The notes beneath the pieces were generated by a model. That model had not been told where the DNA came from. It did no database searches and saw only the letters and a program-made list of their open reading frames with translations. Made by a program: the position numbers and the translations under genes. Shown piece after piece: positions 16,950 to 24,917 of a DNA stretch of 64,000 bases (position 1 is its first letter; every line of letters starts with the position of its first letter). This DNA comes from Nonomuraea rhodomycinica (GTDB lineage Bacteria; Actinomycetota; Actinomycetes; Streptosporangiales; Streptosporangiaceae), in the NCBI RefSeq assembly GCF_013363995.1, contig NZ_JABWGO010000007.1:369870-433869 (forward strand), given 5' to 3'.

Positions 16950-17990
16950 TTAGGCGGGGCCCGTGCTGCGCCGTACGACGAGTTCGGGGGTGACCTGGCG
17001 CAGCCGCGCGACCTTGGCGGGGTCTCCGATGCGGTCGCTCAGCAGGGCCGCCGCCGAGCGCCCCATGGCGCGGCGCGGCTGGTCGACGGAGGTGAGGGAG
17101 ATGTGGCGCGAGGCGGACAGGTGGGTGTTGTCGTAGCCGACGACGGACAGGTCGCCCGGCACGCCGAGGCCGAGCTCCGCCGCGGCGGAGAGCACGCCGA
17201 GCGCCACCGCGTCGGTGGCGGCGAAGATCGCCGTGGGCCTGGGGTCGCGGGTCAGCAGCGCGAGCGCGGCCTCGCGCCCGCCCTCCTCGGTCGACTCCGC
17301 GGCCTCGACCATGATGTACGGGGCGAGCGCGTGCCGGCGCATCGCCACGAGGTAGCCCTCGCAGCGGGTCGGCCGGGCGCCCTCGATGTGCGCGATCCGC
17401 TTGTGGCCGAGCTGCACCAGGTGGTCGATGGCCAGGCGGGCGCCGAGCTGGTCGTCGTCGACCACGATGTCGACGCCGCCGAGCTCGATGTCACGTTCCC
17501 CGACGACGACCGTCGGGGTGTAGGAGGTGGCCTCCATCAGCGTCTCGCTGGTCGGCGCGATGCCTAACAGCACCAGCCCGTCGACCCGCAGCTCCAGGAA
17601 GGCCTCCACGGCCTCGTCCTCGAACGCGGGGTCCCACTGGCTGTTGCCGATGAGCATGCGCAGGCCGTCGCCGTGCAGGCTCTCCTGGAGGCCGTCGAGG
17701 ACCTCGGCGTAGAACGGGTTGTGCAGGTCGGCGACGAGCGCGCCGACCAGGTGGGTACGGCCTTCGACGAGGCTGCGCGCGACCGCGTTCGGCCGGTAGC
17801 CGAGCTCGCGGGCGGCCTGGAGCACGGCCTGCCGCCGGTGCTCGCTGACGTGCGGTGAGCCCCGCAGCACGAGCGAGACCAGCGATTTCGAGACGCCGGC
17901 GCGTTCGGCGACGTTGCGGATGGTGGGTCTTGGTCGAGGTATGTCCCGGAGGTCGTTGATGGCGGAAGCCTTGACGGGTGGTCCTGACAT
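16950..17990 (-). CDS. LacI-family transcriptional regulator
   Basis: 346 residues. The N-terminal LacI helix-turn-helix and hinge read PTIRNVAERAGVSKSLVSLV and GYRPNAVARSL. A periplasmic-binding-protein-like effector domain follows (LVGALVADLHNPFYAEVLDG, FAATDAVALGVL, VPGDLSVVGYDNT). Such repressors control sugar or nucleoside uptake genes. The ATG at 17990 follows GGGGAG and is preferred over an upstream ATG at 18089. No transporter or glycosidase is adjacent; the divergent neighbour is a TetR gene, so its target may be distant. Confidence 0.93.
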   Translation of the reverse strand: MSGPPVKASAINDLRDIPRPRPTIRNVAERAGVSKSLVSLVLRGSPHVSEHRRQAVLQAARELGYRPNAVARSLVEGRTHLVGALVADLHNPFYAEVLDGLQESLHGDGLRMLIGNSQWDPAFEDEAVEAFLELRVDGLVLLGIAPTSETLMEATSYTPTVVVGERDIELGGVDIVVDDDQLGARLAIDHLVQLGHKRIAHIEGARPTRCEGYLVAMRRHALAPYIMVEAAESTEEGGREAALALLTRDPRPTAIFAATDAVALGVLSAAAELGLGVPGDLSVVGYDNTHLSASRHISLTSVDQPRRAMGRSAAALLSDRIGDPAKVARLRQVTPELVVRRSTGPA

Positions 17991-18138
17991 GTGTCTCCCC
18001 CGCGATGCGAAGATGGGCACCTGTCTCACCAAACGATCGAGTTCCCCGCAGGGTACGGCTTCGGGTAAGGGAAGCCTCATATTGACCATGGGGACAGTTG
18101 TCCGCTATGGCGCATCCGGTCGGATACCGCGCTGGTTG

Positions 18139-18144
18139 TACTGT
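18139..18144 (+). promoter_or_regulatory. -10 element of leaderless TetR-gene promoter
   Basis: TACTGT followed by 7 nt and a GTG start codon at 18152, with no ribosome-binding site. The promoter lies in the gap shared with the divergent LacI gene. Confidence 0.6.
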
Positions 18145-18151
18145 TCTGCCT

Positions 18152-18802
18152 GTGACAGAGACGACGCGGCCGGCGCGGCGCAGGCTGACCGTCGACCGTC
18201 GCCGCGAGGAACTGATCGCGGCCGCCCTGGAGCTGTTCGGCGGGCGCGACGCCGAGCACGTCTCGATCGACGACGTCGCCTCGCGGGCGGGGGCCTCGCG
18301 GGCACTGGTCTACCACTACTTCGGCGGCAAGCAGGAGCTCTACGTGGCCGCGCTGAGGAGCGCCGCGGAGCGGCTGGAGTCCCGGCTGGTGCCGCAGGGT
18401 GGCGGCCGGCCGCTGGAGGACCTGGCCGCGGGGCTCGCGAGCTACTTCGACTTCGTGGAGCAGCACGCGGCGGGCTACGCGGCGCTGCTGCGCGGCGGCC
18501 CGGCCGGCCGCGCGGACGAGGTCGGCGAGATCGTGGACGGGGTGCGCCGGCGGTTGTTCCTGCTGGTCCAGAGGCAGATGCGGGTGACGGAGCCGAGCCC
18601 GGTGCTGCGGGCGACGCTGCGGTCGTGGATCGCCTCGGTGGAGACGGCGGGGCTCGACTGGCTCGAACACCGCGACATGGAACGCGTGGAGCTGGAGCGG
18701 CTCCTCGTGGAGCACATGACCGCCCTGCTGGGTGTCGCCGCACGCCATGACGGTGAGGCCGCCCGGCTCCTCCACGCGCTGACGGGAGACCGCCCGGGTT
18801 GA
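18152..18802 (+). CDS. TetR-family transcriptional regulator
   Basis: 216 residues. The N-terminal helix-turn-helix is LIAAALELFGGRDAEHVSID, then VASRAGASRALVYHYFGGKQ, the typical TetR recognition helix. The C-terminal ligand domain is all-helical (ASYFDFVEQHAAGYAALLRG). The start was moved to GTG 18152 because it follows a TACTGT -10 box by 7 nt and removes an N-terminal extension unlike the family. It is divergent from the LacI gene. Ligand and targets are unknown. Confidence 0.92.
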   Translation: MTETTRPARRRLTVDRRREELIAAALELFGGRDAEHVSIDDVASRAGASRALVYHYFGGKQELYVAALRSAAERLESRLVPQGGGRPLEDLAAGLASYFDFVEQHAAGYAALLRGGPAGRADEVGEIVDGVRRRLFLLVQRQMRVTEPSPVLRATLRSWIASVETAGLDWLEHRDMERVELERLLVEHMTALLGVAARHDGEAARLLHALTGDRPG

Positions 18803-18833
18803 CCCCTACGGGCGGGTGTGGCCCCTCACGAGT

Positions 18834-18902
18834 GCCGGGCCGCAAGAACTGCGCCTGCCGGGCCGCAAGAACTGCGCCTGCCGGGCCGGAAGAATGGCGC
18901 CG
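18834..18902 (+). repeat. Three 23-bp tandem repeats in a short intergenic region
   Basis: Units start at 18834, 18857 and 18880 with consensus GCCGGGCCGCAAGAACTGCG plus CCT. The first two are identical and the third has diverged. They lie between the stop codons of the TetR gene and bldC, so they may mark a transcription end. They are unrelated in sequence to the 23-bp array at 3276. Confidence 0.8.
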
Positions 18903-19010
18903 GGCGGGCGGCGCCAACTTCCCAGAGCGACGTCCGTCGTCACAGTGGTGGACCGGGCCGCCGGCCAGGCCCACCCTTCAACCCCCCTGAGGTCCGTGAC
19001 GACCTCGGTC

Positions 19011-19214
19011 TTACTCCGAGCGCTGCTGCGGGATGCCCGCCAGAAGCGCGCGGACCTCGGTCTCCCGGTAACGCCGGTGTCCTCCGAGGGTGCGGATCGA
19101 CGTCAACTTGCCCGCCTTGGCCCACCGCGTGACGGTCTTGGGGTCGACCCTGAACATGGTCGCGACCTCGGCGGGCGTGAGCAGTGGCTCGGCCTCGGGT
19201 GTACGAGCTGACAT
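19011..19214 (-). CDS. bldC: BldC developmental regulator (MerR-like DNA-binding protein)
   Basis: A 67-residue protein that is almost entirely one winged helix-turn-helix: LLTPAEVATMFRVDPKTVTR, then WAKAGKLTSIRTLGGHRRYR. This is the BldC family of actinomycetes, which binds DNA cooperatively as head-to-tail oligomers on direct repeats and holds back entry into development. It lacks the coiled coil and sensor of full MerR proteins. A GGAGGAGAGG lies ahead of the ATG, slightly far. The flanking vdh, DUF3073, purM, purF order matches what I recall near bldC in Streptomyces, which supports the assignment. Confidence 0.96.
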   Translation of the reverse strand: MSARTPEAEPLLTPAEVATMFRVDPKTVTRWAKAGKLTSIRTLGGHRRYRETEVRALLAGIPQQRSE

Positions 19215-19536
19215 TTGTGCGGCCTCTCCTCCGTGTGGACCGGCTTAGCGATCCTGTGACTGCCTGTGCGCGTGTCACGGATGTCCCCCTATGGCCCAAA
19301 GCGTGCGGCTTTTCTGGCCCATATGCGGCATCACCCGAAGTGACCATACCGCCACGCAGAGCGATTGGCGAGCCCTTCTTTGACCCAACTGCCCGCCCCC
19401 ATGGCGATGTCACGCTCGGTGATTCTAGCGACACGTTTCGTGGTATCGCAGTGAAAACGGCAAACTGCTCAGTTCGCAGAAGCGAGCAGCCGCTAGTCAT
19501 GACCCACTCATGCAGGTCAGACGGTTGTATTGGGGC
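19215..19536. other. Long, lower-GC upstream region of bldC
   Basis: 322 bp without a convincing gene. It is clearly more AT-rich than its surroundings. It contains the GTGAC/GTCAC inverted arms near 19256-19278, a direct repeat of TGGCCCA near 19300 and 19314, and CTGCTC/GAGCAG arms near 19467-19490 that could form the terminator of the upstream minus-strand gene. It probably holds the bldC promoter(s) and a long leader; BldC may bind here to control itself. Confidence 0.55.
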
Positions 19537-20400
19537 TCAGTTGGCAGATTCCAGAAGTTGCATTGACTTCCAGCGCAGGATGACCCTCTGATACATGGCG
19601 TAGGCAAGCTCTTCTTGACCCGTGTCCAGGCCGGTGAGAGCGGCCGACAGCTCCGCCACCGACTGGTCGGCCTGCAGCGCGTCGTCGTCCATGAGGTGCA
19701 CCAGCCCGCCGTAGTCGAGCTCCACCAGCGAGTGCGGGTGGAACTCCTCCAGCCAGCGCGCCACGTCCTCCACGTCGATGTGGCTCGCCACCTCGCCCAG
19801 GTGCCGCCGCAGGACCTGCAGGGCCCGGGCCGCGCGCCTGCGGGCCTGCGCCATCGAGGTGACGTAGATGAGGTTGCGCCCCGTGGCCGTCGTCACGTCC
19901 TGCCCCGGGGCCGCGCCGCCGAGCACCAGCCAGCGCTCGTTGCCGTCGAACGGCACGAACCACGACGACGGTACGTGCCACGCCGTGGTGCGGATGTGGG
20001 TGCGCAGGGCGGAGGAGCCGGCCGCGCGCTTGTACCTGTCGAAGTCGTCGGCCGTCTGGTCGGCGATCGCCTTGGGGACCAGCCGGTCCATCAGCTTGGC
20101 CGGGGTGGCGCCGCGCAGCCGTGAGAACGCCAGCCACGAGCGCAACCGCGTCTGCCAGGGACAGACATAGAGACGGTCCTCCACGCGCCGCAGATACGCG
20201 TTGGGGCTCTCCTGGGCGGGCACCGGGTGAGGGGGCCGGCCGAGCAGGCGCCTGATCGACTCGCCGTGCTCGGCGTTCAGGGCGTTCGCGCGGCGCGGAC
20301 GGTCTCGTGATTCGGCGTACTCGGCCCATGCCTTCCGCTCGTTCTCGGGGAAGGCGGTCAACGGCTCGTAGACACGGAGATACGCGGCATAGGGCAGCAC
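19537..20400 (-). CDS. Conserved hypothetical protein next to bldC
   Basis: 287 residues, soluble, no signal peptide, rich in Arg, Trp and acidic residues. Distinct stretches are LTAFPENERKAWAEYAESRD, RVEDRLYVCPWQTRLRSWLA, SSWFVPFDGNERWLVLGG and HSLVELDYGGLVHLMDDD, the last a helix-rich regulatory-looking segment. The start is GTG at 20400. I recall an uncharacterised gene at this position between bldC and the amino-acid dehydrogenase gene in Streptomyces, so it is probably conserved by synteny. No function can be assigned. Confidence 0.75.
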   Translation of the reverse strand: MLPYAAYLRVYEPLTAFPENERKAWAEYAESRDRPRRANALNAEHGESIRRLLGRPPHPVPAQESPNAYLRRVEDRLYVCPWQTRLRSWLAFSRLRGATPAKLMDRLVPKAIADQTADDFDRYKRAAGSSALRTHIRTTAWHVPSSWFVPFDGNERWLVLGGAAPGQDVTTATGRNLIYVTSMAQARRRAARALQVLRRHLGEVASHIDVEDVARWLEEFHPHSLVELDYGGLVHLMDDDALQADQSVAELSAALTGLDTGQEELAYAMYQRVILRWKSMQLLESAN

Positions 20401-20507
20401 GGAGGCATCGTGTCATGAAGACAACCTGCTTGCACCGTTGCGGCCACTACCCTGAGAGGTGATCTCCCGTCGCGAAGGAGCGGCGGACCGGACAGGGAGT
20501 CACTACC

Positions 20508-21587
20508 GTGACCGACGTCTTCGACCCGTCTCACAAGGACGCGCACGAGCAGGTCGTCTTCTGCGCCGACCCGCGCAGTGGCCTGCGCGCCATCATCGCC
20601 ATCCACAACACGGCCCTCGGCCCCGGCCTCGGCGGCACGAGGTTCTACCCGTACGAGAGCGAGCAGGCCGCGCTCGCCGACGTGCTCAATCTCTCACGCG
20701 GCATGTCCTACAAGAACGCGCTGGCCGGGCTCGACCACGGCGGCGGCAAGGCCGTCATCATCGGCGACCCGTCGCGCGACAAGAGCGAGGCGCTGCTGCG
20801 CGCCTACGGCCGCTTCGTCGAGTCGCTCGGCGGGCGCTACATCACCGCCTGCGACGTCGGCACCTACAGCGAGGACATGGACGTCGTCTCCCGGGAGTCG
20901 CGCTTCGTGACCGGCCGCACGCTCGCCCAGGGCGGCGCCGGAGACTCCTCCATCCTCACCGCGTTCGGCGTCTTCCAGGGCATGCGGGCCTCGGCCGAGC
21001 GGGTGTACGGCACGCCCTCGCTGCGCGGCCGGCGGGTCGGTGTCGAGGGCGTCGGCAAGGTCGGCCACCGCCTGGTCGAGCTGCTGCGCGAGGACGGCGC
21101 CGACGTCGTGATCTGCGACGTGGACGAGCGCGCCGTGGAGCGCGTGCGGCTGCGGCACCCCGAGGTGGACGTCGTGGCCGACGCCGACGCGCTGACCGCG
21201 GCCGACATCGACGTCTTCGCCCCGTGCGCGCTGGGCGGCGCCCTCGACGACGTCACCGTGGCGCGGCTGCGCGCCAAGATCGTCTGCGGGGCGGCCAACA
21301 ACCAGCTCGCGCACGCGGGAGTCGAGAAGCAGCTGGCCGAGCGCGGCATCCTGTACGCCCCCGACTACGTGGTCAACTCCGGCGGGGTGATCCAGGTGGC
21401 CGACGAGATCCGCGGTTTCGACATGGAACGGGCCAGGGCCAAGGCCGCCCAGATCTACGACACCACGCTCAAGATTTTCGCGATCGCGGGCGACGAGGGC
21501 GTCCCTCCGGCCGTCGCAGCCGATAGGCTAGCGGAGCGCAGAATGTCGGAAGTCGGGCGGATTCGGGCCATTTGGCTGGGCCACTGA
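20508..21587 (+). CDS. vdh: Valine/leucine dehydrogenase (Glu/Leu/Phe/Val dehydrogenase family)
   Basis: 359 residues. It catalyses NAD-dependent oxidative deamination of branched-chain amino acids to 2-keto acids, which in actinomycetes feed branched fatty-acid and polyketide starter units. The catalytic domain has LGPGLGGTRFYPY, MSYKNALAGLDHGGGKAV (catalytic Lys) and TACDVGTYSEDMD. The Rossmann domain has GVEGVGKVGHRLV, then CGAANNQL and DYVVNSGGVIQV. The GTG start follows AGGGAG. Valine versus leucine preference cannot be decided by eye. Confidence 0.93.
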   Translation: MTDVFDPSHKDAHEQVVFCADPRSGLRAIIAIHNTALGPGLGGTRFYPYESEQAALADVLNLSRGMSYKNALAGLDHGGGKAVIIGDPSRDKSEALLRAYGRFVESLGGRYITACDVGTYSEDMDVVSRESRFVTGRTLAQGGAGDSSILTAFGVFQGMRASAERVYGTPSLRGRRVGVEGVGKVGHRLVELLREDGADVVICDVDERAVERVRLRHPEVDVVADADALTAADIDVFAPCALGGALDDVTVARLRAKIVCGAANNQLAHAGVEKQLAERGILYAPDYVVNSGGVIQVADEIRGFDMERARAKAAQIYDTTLKIFAIAGDEGVPPAVAADRLAERRMSEVGRIRAIWLGH

Positions 21588-21652
21588 CGCCCCGCGCCCA
21601 TACGACGTACCGAGCTGGGCACAAAACAGGTACGGTAATAGGCGAACGATAG

Positions 21653-21681
21653 GCTGACGCCCATAGTCAGGCGGCGTCAGC
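21653..21681 (+). promoter_or_regulatory. Stem-loop in the leader of the DUF3073 gene
   Basis: A perfect 9-bp stem (GCTGACGCC / GGCGTCAGC) with an 11-nt loop lies about 60 bp before the DUF3073 start. A plausible -10 (TACGGT, near 21631) is upstream, which would put the hairpin in the mRNA leader. It could instead terminate vdh. Confidence 0.5.
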
Positions 21682-21738
21682 GTGTGGTGCGTTAGCGACG
21701 AGGGGTCGGGGACGACCCCACATGAGGGGGTCGAGCCA

Positions 21739-21957
21739 ATGGGGCGCGGCCGAGCAAAGGCCAAGCAGGTCAAGGTTGCTCGCCAGCTGAAGTACAACAG
21801 CGGTGGCACAGATCTTGACCGTCTTCGCGACGAACTCGGGGTCGGAGACTCCAGCAACGACGACTCCGACGACCTCAACGACGAGCTCGCGGATCGCTAT
21901 GCCGATTACGCCGACGACTACGCGGGCGACGACGACGGCCGCTCCGGCCGCCGGTAG
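21739..21957 (+). CDS. DUF3073-family protein
   Basis: 72 residues. A basic N-terminus, MGRGRAKAKQVKVARQLKYN, is followed by a very acidic Asp-rich tail (DDSDDLNDELADRYADYADD). This bipolar layout is characteristic of DUF3073, a small actinobacterial family of unknown role; nucleic-acid or ribosome contact is plausible from the basic half. GAGGGGG precedes the ATG by 8 nt. A strong terminator follows at 22037. It is usually found beside purM, as here. Confidence 0.93.
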   Translation: MGRGRAKAKQVKVARQLKYNSGGTDLDRLRDELGVGDSSNDDSDDLNDELADRYADYADDYAGDDDGRSGRR

Positions 21958-22036
21958 CCGCTCTTCTCGTTGACGCGGCCGCTCACCCGGCGAGATCTCT
22001 CGGCGCCGGGTGGGAGAGCGTGTTCCATCGCGCAGG

Positions 22037-22066
22037 GCCCCACGGGACACCCGCCCGTGGGGCTTT
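22037..22066 (+). terminator. Terminator of the DUF3073 gene
   Basis: A perfect 10-bp stem (GCCCCACGGG / CCCGTGGGGC), a 7-nt loop, then TTTCGTC: the closest thing to a canonical Rho-independent terminator in the window. Confidence 0.85.
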
Positions 22067-22205
22067 CGTCGCGCCTCGGGCGGCTCCGGGGCGCCCGATG
22101 ACCCGAACACCTGAACGGCCCGCGGCTGCGGGGCCGCGCGTAGACGTGAACGGCCCCCCGGAGGACCGGCAGGTCGGCGACGTGGACAGAGCCACGGCAG
22201 ACCCG

Positions 22206-22237
22206 GTGCCGGGCCGCTCGGTTGAGCGGTCCGGCAC
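22206..22237 (-). terminator. Terminator of purM
   Basis: A 14-bp stem, GTGCCGGGCCGCTC / GAGCGGTCCGGCAC, with a single G-T wobble and a 4-nt loop, sits 25 bp beyond the purM stop. There is no U-tract. Confidence 0.8.
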
Positions 22238-22261
22238 CTCCACGTAGTGGTCGCCGGTCGT

Positions 22262-23287
22262 TCAGCGGTAGCGGGCCTGGCCGGAGCCGGGGACGACCTC
22301 GCCGAGCACCCACGCCGGCACCCCACGCTCCGTGAGCAGCCGCACCGCCTCGTCGGCGGCCTCCGGGGCGACGATGGCGGCCATCCCGACGCCCAGGTTG
22401 AACGTCCGGTCCATGTCCTTCTGCTCGATGCGGCCGTGCCCGGCGAGCACCGAGAAGATCGCCGGCGGCGTCCACGACGACCGGTCGAGCAGCGCGTCGA
22501 GGTGGCCGGGCAGCGAGCGCGACAGGTTGCCCTCGACGCCGCCGCCCGTGATGTGCGCGTAGGCGTGCACCTCCACCGTCCGGGCCAGGGCCAGGCAGTC
22601 GAGGGAGTAGATCCGGGTCGGCTCCAGCAGCTCCTCGCCGAGCGGCCGGCCCAGCTCGGGCAGCTCCGCCTCCAGCGACAGCCCCGCCTCGCGCACCACG
22701 TGGCGCACCAGCGAGTAGCCGTTGGAGTGGACGCCCGAGGAGGCGAGCCCCAGCACCACGTCGCCCTCGCGCACCCGGTCGGGCCCGAGCATGGCCGACG
22801 CCTCCACGACACCCGTGCCGGCGCCCGCCAGGTCGTACTCGTCGGGCCCCATCGCCCCCGGGTGCTCGGCCGTCTCGCCGCCCACCAGCGCGGCGCCGGC
22901 CAGCCGGCAGCCCTCGGCGATGCCGCCGACGATCTCGGCGACGCGCTCGGGCACCACCTTGCCGCAGGCGATGTAGTCGGTCATGAACAGCGGCTCGGCC
23001 CCGCACACCACCAGGTCGTCGAGGACCATGCCGACCAGGTCGATCCCGATCGTGTCGTGCTTGCCGTACCGCTGGGCGATCATGACCTTGGTGCCCACGC
23101 CGTCGGTGGAGGTCGCGAGCAGCGGCCGCTCGTACTTCAGCAGCGCCGAGGCGTCGAACAGCCCGGCGAAGCCGCTCGCGTCGTCCACGACCTCGGGCCG
23201 GCGCGAGCGGGCCACCTTGTCCTTCATCAGCGCGACCGCGCGCTCGCCCGCCTCGATGTCGACACCGGCGGCCTCGTAGCTCGTCAC
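22262..23287 (-). CDS. purM: Phosphoribosylformylglycinamidine cyclo-ligase (AIR synthetase)
   Basis: A 341-residue enzyme that closes FGAM to AIR with ATP, the fifth step of purine synthesis. PurM signatures are STDGVGTKVMIA, DLVGMVLDDLVVCGAEPLFM, GGETAEHPGAM, GLASSGVHSNGYSLVR and HITGGGVEGNL. It starts at GTG 23287, overlapping the purF stop by GTGA, so translation is coupled to purF. Length is normal for the family. Confidence 0.97.
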   Translation of the reverse strand: MTSYEAAGVDIEAGERAVALMKDKVARSRRPEVVDDASGFAGLFDASALLKYERPLLATSTDGVGTKVMIAQRYGKHDTIGIDLVGMVLDDLVVCGAEPLFMTDYIACGKVVPERVAEIVGGIAEGCRLAGAALVGGETAEHPGAMGPDEYDLAGAGTGVVEASAMLGPDRVREGDVVLGLASSGVHSNGYSLVRHVVREAGLSLEAELPELGRPLGEELLEPTRIYSLDCLALARTVEVHAYAHITGGGVEGNLSRSLPGHLDALLDRSSWTPPAIFSVLAGHGRIEQKDMDRTFNLGVGMAAIVAPEAADEAVRLLTERGVPAWVLGEVVPGSGQARYR

Positions 23288-24720
23288 GCCTTGCTCTCCA
23301 GTACGTACTTGCCGACGTTGTCCTGGTCGATGGGGATGGGGTACGAGCCGTCGAAGCAGGCCCGGCAGAGCCGCTCGGCGGGGATCGTGGTGGCCCGGGT
23401 GAGCCCCTCCAGCGAGATGTAGCCGAGCGAGTCGGCGCCGAGCGAGGCCCGGATCTCCTCCACCGAGAGCGAGCCGGCGATCAGCTCGGCGCGGGTGGCG
23501 AAGTCGATGCCGTAGAAGCACGGCCACGACACCGGCGGCGAGGAGATGCGCACGTGCACCTCCTTGGCCCCGGCCTCGCGCAGCATCTTGACGATCGCGC
23601 GCTGGGTGTTGCCGCGCACGATCGAGTCGTCCACGACGACGAGACGCTTGCCCTGCACCACCTCGCGCAGCGGGTTGAGCTTGAGGCGGATGCCGAGCTG
23701 GCGGATGGTCTGCGACGGCTGGATGAAGGTGCGGCCGACGTAGGAGTTCTTCACCAGGCCCTGGCCGTACGGGATGCCGCTCGCCTCGGCGTAGCCCACG
23801 GCGGCCGGCGTGCCGGACTCGGGCGTGGGGATGACCAGGTCGGCCTCGACCGGGTGCTCGCGGGCCAGCACGCGGCCGATCTCGACCCGGGTCACCTGGA
23901 CGCCCCGGCCGGCGATCGTGGTGTCGGGACGGGCGAGGTAGACGTACTCGAACAGGCACCCCTTGGGCTCGGCCAGCGCGAAGCGGCGCGACCTGACGCC
24001 CTGCTCGTCGATCGTGAGCAGCTCGCCGGGCTCGATCTCCCGCACGAACGTGGCGCCCACGATGTCGAGGGCGGCCGTCTCGGAGGCGACCACCCAGCCA
24101 CGCTCCAGGCGGCCGAGCACCAGCGGGCGGATGCCCTGCGGGTCGCGCGCCGCGTAGAGGGTGGTCTCGTCCATGAACACGAGCGAGTACGCGCCCTTGA
24201 CCTGCGGCAGCAGCTCCGCGGCCGCGTCCTCGACGGACCTGCTGCGGTCCTGGGCCAGCAGCGCGGCCAGCACCTCGGTGTCGGTGGTGGCCCTGGTCAC
24301 ACCCGGGTTGAGGCGCTGGGCCAGCTCAGGGGTGTTGATGAGGTTGCCGTTGTGGGCCAGCGCCAGCCCGCCGACCTCGGTGGAGCTCAGCGTGGGCTGC
24401 GCGTTCTCCCACACGCTGGAGCCGGTCGTGGAGTAGCGGCAGTGGCCGATCGCCAGGTGACCGCGCAGGGTGCCCAGCACGGACTCGTCGAAGACCTGGG
24501 CCACCAGGCCCATGTCCTTGTAGACGAGAATGCGGCTGCCCTCGCTGACCGCGATGCCCGCGGACTCCTGGCCGCGGTGCTGCAACGCGTACAGCCCGTA
24601 GTAGGTGAGTTTGGACACTTCCTCGCCTGGGGCCCACACGCCGAAGACGCCGCAGGCGTCCTTGGGAGCTCGATCGTCGGGGTCCAGGTCATGGCCGAGC
24701 CGGCCGTCGCCTTTCAGCAC
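23284..24720 (-). CDS. purF: Amidophosphoribosyltransferase
   Basis: A 478-residue enzyme for the first committed step of purine synthesis, PRPP plus glutamine to phosphoribosylamine. The N-terminal nucleophile is Cys23 in DACGVFGVW, exposed after propeptide removal. The glutaminase domain has LYALQHRGQESAG and GHCRYSTTGSS; the PRPP loop is VVDDSIVRGNTQ. GTG 24720 is chosen because the product then begins like actinobacterial PurF (xLKGDGRLGHDL) and a TAAACT -10 box ends exactly 7 nt earlier, indicating a leaderless mRNA. It forms an operon with purM. Confidence 0.97.
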   Translation of the reverse strand: MLKGDGRLGHDLDPDDRAPKDACGVFGVWAPGEEVSKLTYYGLYALQHRGQESAGIAVSEGSRILVYKDMGLVAQVFDESVLGTLRGHLAIGHCRYSTTGSSVWENAQPTLSSTEVGGLALAHNGNLINTPELAQRLNPGVTRATTDTEVLAALLAQDRSRSVEDAAAELLPQVKGAYSLVFMDETTLYAARDPQGIRPLVLGRLERGWVVASETAALDIVGATFVREIEPGELLTIDEQGVRSRRFALAEPKGCLFEYVYLARPDTTIAGRGVQVTRVEIGRVLAREHPVEADLVIPTPESGTPAAVGYAEASGIPYGQGLVKNSYVGRTFIQPSQTIRQLGIRLKLNPLREVVQGKRLVVVDDSIVRGNTQRAIVKMLREAGAKEVHVRISSPPVSWPCFYGIDFATRAELIAGSLSVEEIRASLGADSLGYISLEGLTRATTIPAERLCRACFDGSYPIPIDQDNVGKYVLESKA

Positions 24721-24727
24721 GTACTTC

Positions 24728-24733
24728 AGTTTA
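24728..24733 (-). promoter_or_regulatory. -10 element of leaderless purF promoter
   Basis: TAAACT on the minus strand, then GAAGTAC and the GTG start of purF. No ribosome site is present. It drives the purF-purM pair. Confidence 0.65.
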
Positions 24734-24917
24734 GGTCGGTCGCTTCGCTGCTCGCACACCCGGGTGCGGATCGCGGCCACGTCAGGGGCGGCAGGGCCGG
24801 CTTGGACGCATGGTGTCCCAAGGATGGACGGGGTTTTACCGTGTCACGCCCATTCCGGGCTGGTGCGCGCGTAAGGGTGAAGTGTTCGGCATGCGAGACC
24901 CGTCGGGAGACGCAGAC

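Larger units (their letters stand above)
21958..22261. other. Convergent intergenic region between DUF3073 and purM
   Basis: About 304 bp with no supportable gene. It holds two strong hairpins, one for each converging gene (listed separately). The remainder is GC-rich sequence with short inverted repeats and no clear regulatory site. Confidence 0.6.

Noticed and set aside
19011..19214. The MerR-like gene as the SoxR that binds the box at 28668
   Set aside because: It is BldC: 67 residues, no dimerisation coiled coil and no Fe-S cysteine cluster.
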